Notes under the pieces: model-generated
Databases searched by the model: none
Told to the model about the DNA's origin: nothing
The model's input: the letters and a program-made list of their open reading frames with translations, nothing else
Shown: piece by piece, positions 18,735 through 27,709 of the stretch
Layout: the number at the start of each line of letters is the position of its first letter
Position numbering within the stretch: position 1 is the stretch's first letter
Position numbers and translations under genes: made by a program
DNA from: Citrobacter koseri ATCC BAA-895
Lineage (GTDB): Bacteria; Pseudomonadota; Gammaproteobacteria; Enterobacterales; Enterobacteriaceae
DNA length: 64,000 nucleotides
Direction of reading: 5' to 3'
Assembly: GCF_000018045.1 (NCBI RefSeq)
Contig: NC_009792.1
Span: 3,968,001-4,032,000 of the forward strand

Positions 18735-19240
18735 GGTGTTAATTCCCTTAATATCGTCGTTACCGCTAAAGCCAACCCGGTTTTGATCATGGTGACAAAA
18801 CGTATTTCTGAATAGATGGCGAAATCTGCAAACTTCATTGATTTCAACGAATTGTAGAGTGTAGCATTCGTCGTTATGCTATTGACGTTACTCATAAAAT
18901 CCCAGGTGATATCATCAGAAAAACGGGGGATTTCATGCTGTTCACGTAAATACTGATAAAACTGAGAAAAGTGAATCACATCGGCATACAGCCATTTATC
19001 CATTTTTCCCAACGCATAAATCAAACGTATTGCCACATCAATGTCATCAAGCGGGCCGCTTTGAGCCAGTAACGGCTTCACTGCATATTCGACGATTTCT
19101 TCATCGTTATTGACGAATAATGACGGCAGAAAATTTTTGATGGCCTGCAACAGGATGTCATTTGCGGTTGCCATAAACGAAAGTAAATTATCCTGAGCGT
19201 CCAGTTGCTCAAGTACATCATCTTCTGTCAACGTCGTCAT
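18731..19240 (-). CDS. yggD: MtlR-family regulator YggD
   Basis: A 169-aa protein of the MtlR (mannitol operon repressor) family, resembling E. coli YggD. No classical helix-turn-helix is visible, as in MtlR. It lies in the cmtAB/yggP/yggF cluster, which encodes a mannitol-type PTS, so local regulation of that system is a reasonable inference. Coupled to yggC by a 4-base overlap. Confidence 0.87.
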   Translation of the reverse strand: MTTLTEDDVLEQLDAQDNLLSFMATANDILLQAIKNFLPSLFVNNDEEIVEYAVKPLLAQSGPLDDIDVAIRLIYALGKMDKWLYADVIHFSQFYQYLREQHEIPRFSDDITWDFMSNVNSITTNATLYNSLKSMKFADFAIYSEIRFVTMIKTGLALAVTTILRELTP

Positions 19241-19255
19241 GCGTTTCTCGATAAA

Positions 19256-20227
19256 TCACCAGCAATGCAGAGAGTCTATTATATTACACGTTCGATCGAT
19301 GCCGCCGATCAGTAATGTTTGCGTACTGACGCCATTTTCCGTTTTCTGCACGCCATGTAACAGATCGCCTCCCGTTACGCCCGTTGCTGAAAACAGAATA
19401 TCCTGGCTTCCCACGAGTTCATCCAGCGTATAAACCCGGTTCACCGCGACACCCATTTGCTTACAGCGACGTAACTCATCGTTCGCGATCAATCGGTGTT
19501 CCGCCGTTTCACCTTTCGCCTGACAAAAGTCAATCAACTCAGCCTGCATATCACCATCAAGCGCCTTCACGGCGCAGGCTGATATCACCCCTTCCGGCGC
19601 GCCGCCAATAGCGTACATCACATCGAACGGATGATGTTGCTGGCAGGTTAATACGCTGGCGGCGACATCACCATCCGGCAAAGCAAACACCTTAACGCCA
19701 AGCTGCGCGGCCTGCTGAATAACCGCCTGATGGCGCGGTTTATCCAGCGTCGCCATACGCAACGACGTGAGCGGCTTATTCAGCGCAGCGGCAATATTAC
19801 GCAGGTTCTCTTCCAGCGATAACGCGAGGTTAATCGCCCCCTTCGCCTGACGGTTAACCACCAGTTTGCGCATATACATGTCAGGCGCATGCAGCAGGCT
19901 CCCCTGCGGCGCCAGCGCCATCACGGACAACGCATTATTCTGCCCCATCGCCACCATGCGCGTTCCCTCAATCGGGTCGACGGCGATATCCACGCTCGGC
20001 CCTGTCCCGGTTCCGACCTCCTCACCGATATACAACATCGGCGCATGGTCGATTTCGCCTTCGCCGATAACAATTTTGCCCCGCATGGCGACTTCATTTA
20101 ATGACTGACGCATGGCTGTCACCGCCAGTCCATCGATTTTGTTTTTATCGCCGCATCCGGTTTGCGGCCAGGCAGCAAGCGCTGCCTGTTCCGTAATCCG
20201 AAAAAGCGGCCACGCCAGAGACATCAT
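19256..20227 (-). CDS. yggF: Class II fructose-1,6-bisphosphatase-like YggF
   Basis: A 323-aa GlpX-family phosphatase close to E. coli YggF (about 321 aa). Motifs seen include GEGEIDHAPMLYIGEEVG (metal-binding acidic residues) and DIAVDPIEGTRM. E. coli YggF hydrolyses fructose 1,6-bisphosphate in vitro. It overlaps yggP by 4 bases and is part of the polyol-PTS cluster. Confidence 0.92.
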   Translation of the reverse strand: MMSLAWPLFRITEQAALAAWPQTGCGDKNKIDGLAVTAMRQSLNEVAMRGKIVIGEGEIDHAPMLYIGEEVGTGTGPSVDIAVDPIEGTRMVAMGQNNALSVMALAPQGSLLHAPDMYMRKLVVNRQAKGAINLALSLEENLRNIAAALNKPLTSLRMATLDKPRHQAVIQQAAQLGVKVFALPDGDVAASVLTCQQHHPFDVMYAIGGAPEGVISACAVKALDGDMQAELIDFCQAKGETAEHRLIANDELRRCKQMGVAVNRVYTLDELVGSQDILFSATGVTGGDLLHGVQKTENGVSTQTLLIGGIDRTCNIIDSLHCW

Positions 20228-21501
20228 GCCGCCGCCTCCCCAATATCTACGCCAAACTGCGCCAGCAAATATCTCTCCGCGTTTTCATTCCAGATGCCGT
20301 GCGTCTCTTCAACCAGACGCGCCAGCGCTTTGAATAACGGGTCGGTTTTTCCTTTTTCGGCAAAATCGGCGATAGCGGTCAGCGGCATGGTCACGCCGTT
20401 ATAAATGAGTTTTTTCCCGCCCGGAATATTGGGCAGGTTAAGCACCGTTTCCGGGACGGCATCCAGCCCGCCAATGTGCGTTACCATAAATGAAGGCTGT
20501 AGTTGCCCTGTGGCGCTCAACGCAATGGCCTCTTTCATGTCATCGGTCGAACCGCCGGACGTTCCCACAACATGGGTACTGTTGTAATGCACGTTATAGA
20601 AGTTAAACGGAACCTTAAAATCTTTATCCGTTGGGCCCGCGAAAAAGTTCAGACAACCGTCTTCAGCCAGCAGTGTATCGGCCATTTCCACCACCGCCGG
20701 GACGGCGGCATAAACGAAAACGTCATCGAAACCCGCATCTTCCGTTAGCGCACGCAGTTTTGCCGTCGGGTTTTCCATGCCGCAGGTATTCACATAAACA
20801 AGCTCAATCCCCTTCGCCGCCGCCAGCTCGACCGGCAGCAGTTTTTTCGCTTGTGACAGACGGGCTTCATCAATATCGACCACCACCACTCGCGAAGGCT
20901 GGATACCACCGTTGATGGCATAATCAATGGCGCCGATCCCCATCGGCCCGGCACACGCCAGAAGCGCAATATTACCGCCGGGTTTCACCCCCATACGGTG
21001 CTCATAAACATAAGGCGTCGTGTGGTAGTTCGCATTGTATGCGCCGATAATACAGCACATGGGTTCTGCCAGTGACGCCGCCGCGAAATAAGAGCCGTGA
21101 TACGGTAAAACACAGCCGAGGTTAATCGCCAGCTCAGGAATAATCATATACGTCGCATTGCCGCCAAAATATTCATAGCTATATCCCGCTGAATATCCGC
21201 TGGGCAACCCCATCGCCGGTTGCAACACAAAACGTTGTCCCTTTTTATATTTATCGGTCAGGTTTTTCCCCACCTCAACAATAATACCTGCGCACTCATG
21301 ACCAGTAATAACCGGGTGATTCTCTAAGTCATCAGGCACACGTTTATGCTCGCTACCTAACGTGGCGGCTTTCCATGTCGATAAACACACGCTGTCTGAT
21401 ATTACACTCACTAAAAGTTCATTATCTGTAATTTCAGGCAATTCAAACTCGCGGATGCGAACATCCTGCTTACCATAAATAGCAGCTACTTTGGTCTTCA
21501 T
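20224..21501 (-). CDS. yggP: Zinc-type dehydrogenase YggP
   Basis: A 425-aa medium-chain dehydrogenase-like protein. The N-terminal GroES-like domain carries GHECAGIIVEVG and a Cys region, followed by a Rossmann domain. Similar to E. coli YggP, an uncharacterised sorbitol-dehydrogenase-like protein. Between the PTS cmtA and the phosphatase yggF, it probably oxidises the phosphorylated polyol imported by CmtAB; substrate not established. Confidence 0.88.
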   Translation of the reverse strand: MKTKVAAIYGKQDVRIREFELPEITDNELLVSVISDSVCLSTWKAATLGSEHKRVPDDLENHPVITGHECAGIIVEVGKNLTDKYKKGQRFVLQPAMGLPSGYSAGYSYEYFGGNATYMIIPELAINLGCVLPYHGSYFAAASLAEPMCCIIGAYNANYHTTPYVYEHRMGVKPGGNIALLACAGPMGIGAIDYAINGGIQPSRVVVVDIDEARLSQAKKLLPVELAAAKGIELVYVNTCGMENPTAKLRALTEDAGFDDVFVYAAVPAVVEMADTLLAEDGCLNFFAGPTDKDFKVPFNFYNVHYNSTHVVGTSGGSTDDMKEAIALSATGQLQPSFMVTHIGGLDAVPETVLNLPNIPGGKKLIYNGVTMPLTAIADFAEKGKTDPLFKALARLVEETHGIWNENAERYLLAQFGVDIGEAAA

Positions 21502-21525
21502 AGTTACTCCGAAAAATTGATGATG

Positions 21526-22908
21526 CTAATCCGCGATGAGTTTTTTAAATAATTCATCCAGCAGTGGGTCACCGATGTAATTTTTAATTAACACCGTGGG
21601 CTTATTACTCACACGCTTAACGCGGCCCTCAAGGCTGGCATGCGTCACGATAATATCGGCGTCATCAGGAACATTTTCGATAGCATGATGAGCCACCGCA
21701 ATCACCAGACCGGCTTTCTCCAGACGCTTACGGAATGTCGTTGCCCCCATCGCGCTGGAACCCATTCCGGCATCGCAAACAAAAGCGATACGTTTAATAT
21801 TCTTATAAGAAAATGCGCCTTCCTGTTTCATTGCTTTCACGGCTTTCGCAGACTCTGCGAAATGGTCTTCTTCATTCTCCGTTTCAACGCTCTTTTCCAT
21901 TTTCAGGATGATCGAAGTCACGATGAAGGTCACCAGCGTTCCCGCCGTTACACCCGCGATCGTAGCCAGGAAAGATCCTTTCGGCGTCAGCGCAAGGTAC
22001 GCAAAAATCGAACCCGGACTTGGGCCTGCAACCAGTCCACCGCCTAACAGATTAAACACCCAGGTTCCCGTCATCCCGCCAGCGATCATCGCAATCAGCG
22101 TTAACGGTTTCATCAGTACATACGGGAAGTACAGCTCGTGAATCCCCCCCAGGAAGTGGATGATCATCGCTCCCGGCGCGGACTTTTTGCTCATACCACG
22201 GCCAAAGAAGGTAAAGCCCAGCAGCAGCCCTAATCCCGGGCCAGGGTTAGAGGCCACCATGAAGAAAATCGATTTCCCCGTCTCCGACGCCTGTTGCATC
22301 CCCAACGGGTAATAGACGCCCTGATCAATCGCGTTATTCAGAAAGAGAATTTTCGCGGGTTCGTTAATAAGCGACAGCAGCGGCAGATAACCGGCATGCA
22401 CCAGCGATTCAATACACTCTTTCACAAAATTATTCGCGATGAGCACTGCCGGGCCAATCACCTCAAACCCCAGCAGGCACAGGAGCATCCCGGCAATCCC
22501 CAGAGAGAAGTTATTAATCACCATCTCAAAGCCAGCGGGAATACGCTTGTCCAGCAGTCGGTCGATATGTTTAATCACCAGCCCACCAAGTGGCCCCATG
22601 ATCATTGAGCCGAGGAACATAGGAATATCCGCGCCGATAATGACGCCAATCGTACCAATTCCCCCCATCACCGCGCCTCGTTTCCCGCCCACCAGATGGC
22701 CGCCAGTAGAACCGATCATTACTGGCAGCAAATAGGTGATCATAGGGCCAACTATTTTGGCGAAATGTTCATTCGGTAGCCAACCGGTTGGAATAAATAA
22801 GGCAGTAATAAACCCCCAGGCAATAAATGCGCCGATATTGGGAATGACCATTGCAGTCAAAAAGCCCCCAAAAGCCTGGACCTTTGCACGAGCAGACTTG
22901 TGTTCCAT
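21526..22908 (-). CDS. cmtA: Mannitol-family PTS EIICB CmtA
   Basis: A 460-aa PTS permease. The IIC membrane domain covers about residues 1-340, with mannitol-type motifs GGHLVGGKRGAVMGG and GGIHELYFPYVLM. The IIB domain follows, with the phospho-cysteine at about 378 in CDAGMGSSAMGA. In E. coli CmtA is described as cryptic mannitol-like. The gene here looks intact. With CmtB (EIIA) downstream it forms a complete EII that takes phosphate from HPr. Confidence 0.92.
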   Translation of the reverse strand: MEHKSARAKVQAFGGFLTAMVIPNIGAFIAWGFITALFIPTGWLPNEHFAKIVGPMITYLLPVMIGSTGGHLVGGKRGAVMGGIGTIGVIIGADIPMFLGSMIMGPLGGLVIKHIDRLLDKRIPAGFEMVINNFSLGIAGMLLCLLGFEVIGPAVLIANNFVKECIESLVHAGYLPLLSLINEPAKILFLNNAIDQGVYYPLGMQQASETGKSIFFMVASNPGPGLGLLLGFTFFGRGMSKKSAPGAMIIHFLGGIHELYFPYVLMKPLTLIAMIAGGMTGTWVFNLLGGGLVAGPSPGSIFAYLALTPKGSFLATIAGVTAGTLVTFIVTSIILKMEKSVETENEEDHFAESAKAVKAMKQEGAFSYKNIKRIAFVCDAGMGSSAMGATTFRKRLEKAGLVIAVAHHAIENVPDDADIIVTHASLEGRVKRVSNKPTVLIKNYIGDPLLDELFKKLIAD

Positions 22909-22935
22909 AATAATATCCTGTAGAGGAGAAATTAA

Positions 22936-23376
22936 TTATGCGCGAGCAATAATATCCGCTAGCTGTTTTTCAGATGTCGCTGTTAACAACTCAGTAAGAA
23001 TTTCATCTTCACATAATAATTCACTTAACGCCTGAATAGCGCCAATGTGAGAGTCCGCATCTGCGGCGGATAAACCGATTAATAATTTGATCGGATCATC
23101 TTTTGTAAACTTCACTTCTTGCCGGAGGAGTGTTAACGACATCCCCGTTTTTAAAGCACCACATTCAGGGCGCGCATGCGGCATTGCGACGCCTGGCGCC
23201 AGAATATAATAAGGTCCATTGGTTAATGTGGACTCTTTAATGGCCTGAATATACCGTGAGTTAACATAATCATGAGAAAGCAGAGAGGACATGGAAAAAT
23301 CAATTGCTTCGCGCCAGTCAGTCGCTGCATTTTTTATTGCTATTGACGATTCAGGGAAATAATCAATCAGCCGCAT
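22936..23376 (-). CDS. cmtB: Mannitol-family PTS EIIA CmtB
   Basis: A 146-aa EIIA of the fructose/mannitol class. The phosphorylated histidine is about residue 67 in GVAMPHARPE. It is the first gene of the cmtB-cmtA-yggP-yggF-yggD-yggC run, all leftward with short gaps or overlaps. Confidence 0.93.
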   Translation of the reverse strand: MRLIDYFPESSIAIKNAATDWREAIDFSMSSLLSHDYVNSRYIQAIKESTLTNGPYYILAPGVAMPHARPECGALKTGMSLTLLRQEVKFTKDDPIKLLIGLSAADADSHIGAIQALSELLCEDEILTELLTATSEKQLADIIARA

Positions 23377-23643
23377 AAATTATCCTTATTTATATAGGGT
23401 ACTGCTTATCGTTAAAAACAAAATACTCGCGCGGCAAAGCGAAATCAATCGAGGGGAAAAATGCGAAGAAGGAGAAAGTGTTTTTTTAGAACTCAATAAA
23501 AACAGACAGTTAAAAACATAAAAATAAAAAGCAACTGTATTTATGTGCTATTTATCACAATTACATCAAATCACTAAATATCAAATATGTGAATTAGATC
23601 ATATATAGCCACTTGTCTGAACGAAATTATTTATAATTCCTTT
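23377..23643. promoter_or_regulatory. AT-rich cmtB promoter region with CRP-like site
   Basis: The spacer between tktA and cmtB is strongly A+T-rich. TGTGA-ATTAGA-TCATA at 23588-23603 is a fair match to a CRP site (TGTGA-N6-TCACA) and would fit catabolite control of a PTS operon. The promoter itself was not resolved by eye. Confidence 0.45.
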
Positions 23644-23672
23644 ATAAAAAACGGGCCGCCTGAGCGACCCGT
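23644..23672 (-). terminator. tktA intrinsic terminator
   Basis: ACGGGTCGC-TCAG-GCGGCCCGT (one mismatch) followed by a T run on the minus strand, immediately after the tktA stop. Confidence 0.85.
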
Positions 23673-23689
23673 TCGGTGTTGTATCGTGA

Positions 23690-25681
23690 TTACAGCAGTT
23701 CTTTTGCTTTCGCGACAACGTTATCAACGGTAAAGCCGAACTCTTCGAACAGCAGCTCAGCAGGCGCAGACTCACCGAAGGTGGTCATGCCGACGATAGC
23801 GCCATTCAGGCCCACGTATTTGAACCAGTAGTCAGCGATACCCGCTTCTACTGCCACGCGAGCGGAAACCGCTTTCGGCAGTACGGCTTCACGGTAAGCG
23901 GCATCCTGCTTGTCGAACGCGTCGGTAGACGGCATGGAGACCACGCGCGCTTTCACGCCTTCGGCAGACAGTTTGTCCCATGCGGCAACGGCCAGCTCAA
24001 CTTCAGAACCGGTTGCGATGAAGATCAGTTCCGGCTGACCGGCGCAATCTTTCAGCACATAACCACCGCGCGCGATGTTCGCCAGCTGCTCTTCGGTACG
24101 TTCCTGCTGCGCCAGATTCTGACGGGAGAGGATCAGCGCGGTCGGGCCGTCCTGACGCTCAACGCCGTATTTCCACGCCACTGCGGATTCAACCTGGTCA
24201 CACGGACGCCAGGTGCTCATGTTCGGCGTTACGCGCAGAGAAGCCACCTGCTCTACCGGCTGGTGAGTCGGGCCATCTTCGCCCAGACCGATGGAGTCGT
24301 GGGTGTAGACCATCACCTGACGCTGTTTCATCAGCGCAGCCATACGCACCGCGTTACGGGCATATTCCACGAACATCAGGAAGGTAGAGGTGTACGGCAG
24401 GAAACCACCGTGCAGGGAGATACCGTTAGCGATGGCGGTCATACCGAACTCGCGCACGCCGTAATGGATGTAGTTACCCGCAGCATCTTCGTTGATGGCT
24501 TTAGAACCCGACCACAGGGTCAGGTTGCTTGGCGCCAGGTCAGCGGAACCGCCGAGGAACTCAGGCAGCAGCGGCCCAAACGCTTCAATCGCATTCTGAG
24601 ACGCTTTACGGCTGGCGATTTTCGCCGGGTTAGCCTGCAACTTAGCGATAAATTCATTCGCTTTCGCGTCGAAGTCAGACGGCATTTCGCCTTTCATACG
24701 ACGGGTAAATTCAGCGGCTTCCTGCGGGAAGGCTTTTGCATAGGCGGCGAATTTCTCATTCCAGGCCGCTTCTTTTGCCTGACCGGCTTCTTTCGCATCC
24801 CACTGCGCGTAGATTTCAGACGGGATTTCGAACGGCGCGTATTTCCAGCCCAGCTGTTCGCGGGTCAGTGCGATTTCAGCATCGCCCAGCGGCGCGCCGT
24901 GAGAGTCGTGCGTACCCGCTTTGTTCGGGGAACCGAAACCGATGATGGTTTTGCACATCAGCAGGGACGGTTTGTCAGTAACGGCGCGCGCTTCTTCAAC
25001 CGCGCGTTTAATCGCTTCAGCATCGTGACCGTCGATACCGCGCACAACGTGCCAGCCGTAGGCTTCGAAACGTTTAGCGGTGTCATCAGTGAACCAGCCT
25101 TCAACGTGACCATCGATAGAGATACCGTTGTCATCGTAGAACGCGATCAGTTTGCCCAGCTTCAGCGTTCCTGCCAGAGAGCAGACTTCATGGGAAATAC
25201 CTTCCATCATGCAGCCATCGCCCATGAAGGCATAGGTGAAGTGATCCACGATATCGTGGCCTGGACGGTTGAACTGCGCCGCCAGTGTTTTTTCCGCAAT
25301 CGCCATACCGACCGCGTTCGCAATCCCCTGGCCCAGCGGACCGGTGGTGGTTTCAACACCTGCGGTGTAACCCACTTCCGGGTGGCCCGGCGTTTTGGAG
25401 TGCAGCTGACGGAAGTTTTGCAGCTCAGACATCGGCAGGTCATAGCCGGTGAGGTGCAGCAGGCTGTAGATCAGCATGGAGCCGTGGCCGTTAGACAGCA
25501 CGAAGCGGTCACGGTCAGCCCAGGAAGGGTTCTGCGGGTTGTGGTTCAGGAAATCACGCCACAGGACTTCGGCAATGTCAGCCATACCCATAGGGGCACC
25601 CGGGTGGCCGGATTTGGCTTTCTGTACTGCGTCCATGCTCAGCGCACGAATAGCATTGGCAAGCTCTTTACGTGAGGACAT
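23690..25681 (-). CDS. tktA: Transketolase A
   Basis: Thiamine-diphosphate enzyme of the pentose phosphate pathway; moves two-carbon units between sugar phosphates. Start MSSRKELANAIRALSMDA at 25681 gives 663 aa as in E. coli. The ThDP motif GDGCMMEG...DDNG lies at about residues 154-185, and the pyrimidine-domain and C-terminal domains are complete. Confidence 0.98.
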   Translation of the reverse strand: MSSRKELANAIRALSMDAVQKAKSGHPGAPMGMADIAEVLWRDFLNHNPQNPSWADRDRFVLSNGHGSMLIYSLLHLTGYDLPMSELQNFRQLHSKTPGHPEVGYTAGVETTTGPLGQGIANAVGMAIAEKTLAAQFNRPGHDIVDHFTYAFMGDGCMMEGISHEVCSLAGTLKLGKLIAFYDDNGISIDGHVEGWFTDDTAKRFEAYGWHVVRGIDGHDAEAIKRAVEEARAVTDKPSLLMCKTIIGFGSPNKAGTHDSHGAPLGDAEIALTREQLGWKYAPFEIPSEIYAQWDAKEAGQAKEAAWNEKFAAYAKAFPQEAAEFTRRMKGEMPSDFDAKANEFIAKLQANPAKIASRKASQNAIEAFGPLLPEFLGGSADLAPSNLTLWSGSKAINEDAAGNYIHYGVREFGMTAIANGISLHGGFLPYTSTFLMFVEYARNAVRMAALMKQRQVMVYTHDSIGLGEDGPTHQPVEQVASLRVTPNMSTWRPCDQVESAVAWKYGVERQDGPTALILSRQNLAQQERTEEQLANIARGGYVLKDCAGQPELIFIATGSEVELAVAAWDKLSAEGVKARVVSMPSTDAFDKQDAAYREAVLPKAVSARVAVEAGIADYWFKYVGLNGAIVGMTTFGESAPAELLFEEFGFTVDNVVAKAKELL

Positions 25682-25958
25682 TTTGACTCCAGATCGGATG
25701 ATGAAGGCCATGCCCTTAACGACTTGACGACAGCGCGTTTTGGGCTACGCCGGAAAAAAGTGCCAACAATGTAACCCAAGCCGCGAGCCATGTACATGGA
25801 GCATCCTTTCGCCGCTTCAGAAATCTCCGGATCGTGTTCGCATGTTGCGCAATCTGCTCACCCCCTTGTCGTTCTTTTCTTTATACTTAGCGTGGCGCTG
25901 GTTCATCGACACAAGGCGCACTTTTAGAACAATCCTGATTTCGTGCGGAAGAGAAAAC

Positions 25959-26718
25959 ATGAAAATTCGCGCTTTACTGCTTGCTATGAGCATGGCGACG
26001 GTTCTGACCGGTTGCCAGAATATGGACTCCAATGGACTGCTCGCTTCAGGTGCAGGCGCTTTTCAGGCTTAACAGCCTCAGTGATGAGCAAGTAAAAGCG
26101 CTCAGCGACCAGGCATGTACGGAAATGGACAGCAAGGCGACAATCGCCCCGGCCAGCAGCGAATACGCGAAGCGACTGAGCAAAATCGCCTCTGCGCTCG
26201 GCGACAATATCAACGGCCAGCCGGTGAATTACAAAGTCTATGTGGCGAAAGACGTTAACGCGTTTGCAATGGCGAACGGCTGTATCCGCGTCTATAGCGG
26301 CCTGATGGACATCATGACCGATAACGAAGTGGAGGCGGTCATCGGCCACGAAATGGGACACGTTGCGCTCGGCCATGTGAAGAAAGGGATGCAGGTTGCG
26401 CTGGGGACTAACGCGGTTCGCGCCGCAGCCGCTTCCGCTGGCGGTATTGTCGGCAGTCTGTCGCAGTCGCAGTTGGGCGATCTTGGCGAGAAACTGGTGA
26501 ACTCACAGTTCTCCCAGCGCCAGGAGTCCGAAGCGGATGATTACTCCTATGACTTGTTGCGCAAACGCGGCATCAGTCCGGCCGGTCTGGCAACCAGCTT
26601 TGAGAAACTGGCGAAACTGGAAGCGGGACGTCAAAGCTCCATGTTTGACGATCACCCGGCCTCCGCCGAACGTGCCCAGCATATTCGCGACCGAATGGCG
26701 GCAGACGGTATTAAATAA
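25959..26718 (+). pseudogene. loiP: Frameshifted M48 metalloprotease loiP (yggG)
   Basis: LoiP is an outer-membrane lipoprotein zinc protease. ATG 25959 starts a lipoprotein signal (MKIRALLLAMSMATVLTGC, lipobox LTGC) that stops at TAA 26070-26072. The next base frame continues at once with the rest of LoiP (SLSDEQVKALSDQACTEMDS), including HEMGH at 26347-26361, to 26718. In E. coli the join reads FQAYSLSD. Here an extra A in GCTTAAC, where GCTTAC is expected, explains the break. No other damage is seen. It is a recent single-base frameshift or a sequencing error. An internal start at 26032 would lack the export signal. Confidence 0.85.
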
Positions 26719-26803
26719 AAACGAGAGCAACATGTAGCTCTTGTTAGCTGTTCCGTTCGCCTTATGTTCGTTACCTGTCTGAAACCATAGCATTTGCGAA
26801 CGT

Positions 26804-27288
26804 GTTAAGGAGGCTCGTCGCCGCCTCCTTAACAATCCTGGCTCCCGGCGGGAAAATTGTTGCTTCGCAATACCCTCCGCTTATTCCTCCTGGCTACCGG
26901 GGCGGGCGCGAGGTAGCGTCCCTGCAAAACGCGCCCTGAACCCGCATCCATGCGGGTTCCTCCGGCCTTACGGAAACACGTCGGCAATTTTCAGCCGGAC
27001 CCGCCCACACCTGACCATTTCCACGGTTTGTTTTTTTAACAGCAAAACCGGTGCAACTGAAAATCAGGGCATTACAGCAATGCCCCTGTTCCGGCTGAAA
27101 ATCGATGAGACGTTGACGGCTGACCGGGTCCGCCCGCAAGGACGCGGGCGGAGGGGACGGCCTGCCGGGACGCAGGCTCGGCCCCGACCCGAAAGGCAGA
27201 CGGAATAAGGCGAATGAACCGCGCAGCGGCGATTTTCCTTGCCGGAGAGCCTGGGTTGCAAGGGAGGCGGCGGCGAGCCTCCCTTGCA
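26804..27288. other. GC-rich block of serial stem-loops, plasmid-leader-like
   Basis: Within the 990-base gap between loiP and the porin gene, this GC-rich stretch holds at least six exact inverted repeats: 26804-26833 (11-bp arms), 26939-26958 (9), 26987-26999 paired with 27090-27102 (13, about 90 apart), 27130-27151 (8), 27160-27177 (6) and 27257-27288 (12). An imperfect one is at 27065-27088. The first and last stems share arm cores (GGAGGC, GGGAGGC) and related loops. The open frames through it are not convincing. The layout resembles single-strand promoters (Frpo/ssi) of conjugative plasmid leader regions; that reading is inference. The flank 27300-27709 is A+T-rich with nothing else recognised. 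Confidence 0.6.
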
Positions 27289-27709
27289 CGTTCACGAATA
27301 CTGAGTTTTCAGAGGAATGTTGAACATCAGGTGAACGGAAACAATCTTCCTGGCTAAATATTCTCCCGGCAGACAGAATAGCGCTCAAATGGTAATTACC
27401 CCATTCTTATAACGCATAAATTGATAACTTAAGCGCACAGAACGTTAAATATCAGAATATAAACAGTAGCGATATATTCGACGTTTTATTCTCTGATAGA
27501 GGATTATTTTAGTATTTATATTCCCCGGCATGTTTTATCACTTTTTTTAACGCCACAGACAAAATATAAAATAGTCCAGCCCCGATATGGCCGGCACGCC
27601 AACGGCTGTAAGCCTTTGTCACAAAATGTTTGCAATCAATAATTATTCAGGTAACTATCCGTAACGCAGCAATTCAATTTGATATTATCCATAAAGAGAA
27701 GTTCCCTCA

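Noticed and set aside
24263..25675. A 470-codon open frame antisense to tktA, and a similar long one at 11041-12255 antisense to fbaA
   Set aside because: Both lie wholly opposite highly conserved, codon-biased genes, which commonly leave antisense frames open. No family resemblance.
26032..26718. Internal ATG 26032 as the real loiP start
   Set aside because: It would give a protein without the lipoprotein signal. The upstream frame encodes the correct LoiP signal and N-terminus, so a frameshift is the better explanation.
26895..27388. Leftward 164-codon ORF in the hairpin block
   Set aside because: It runs through several perfect stem-loops and has a low-complexity Arg/Pro-rich composition expected from GC-rich palindromes.
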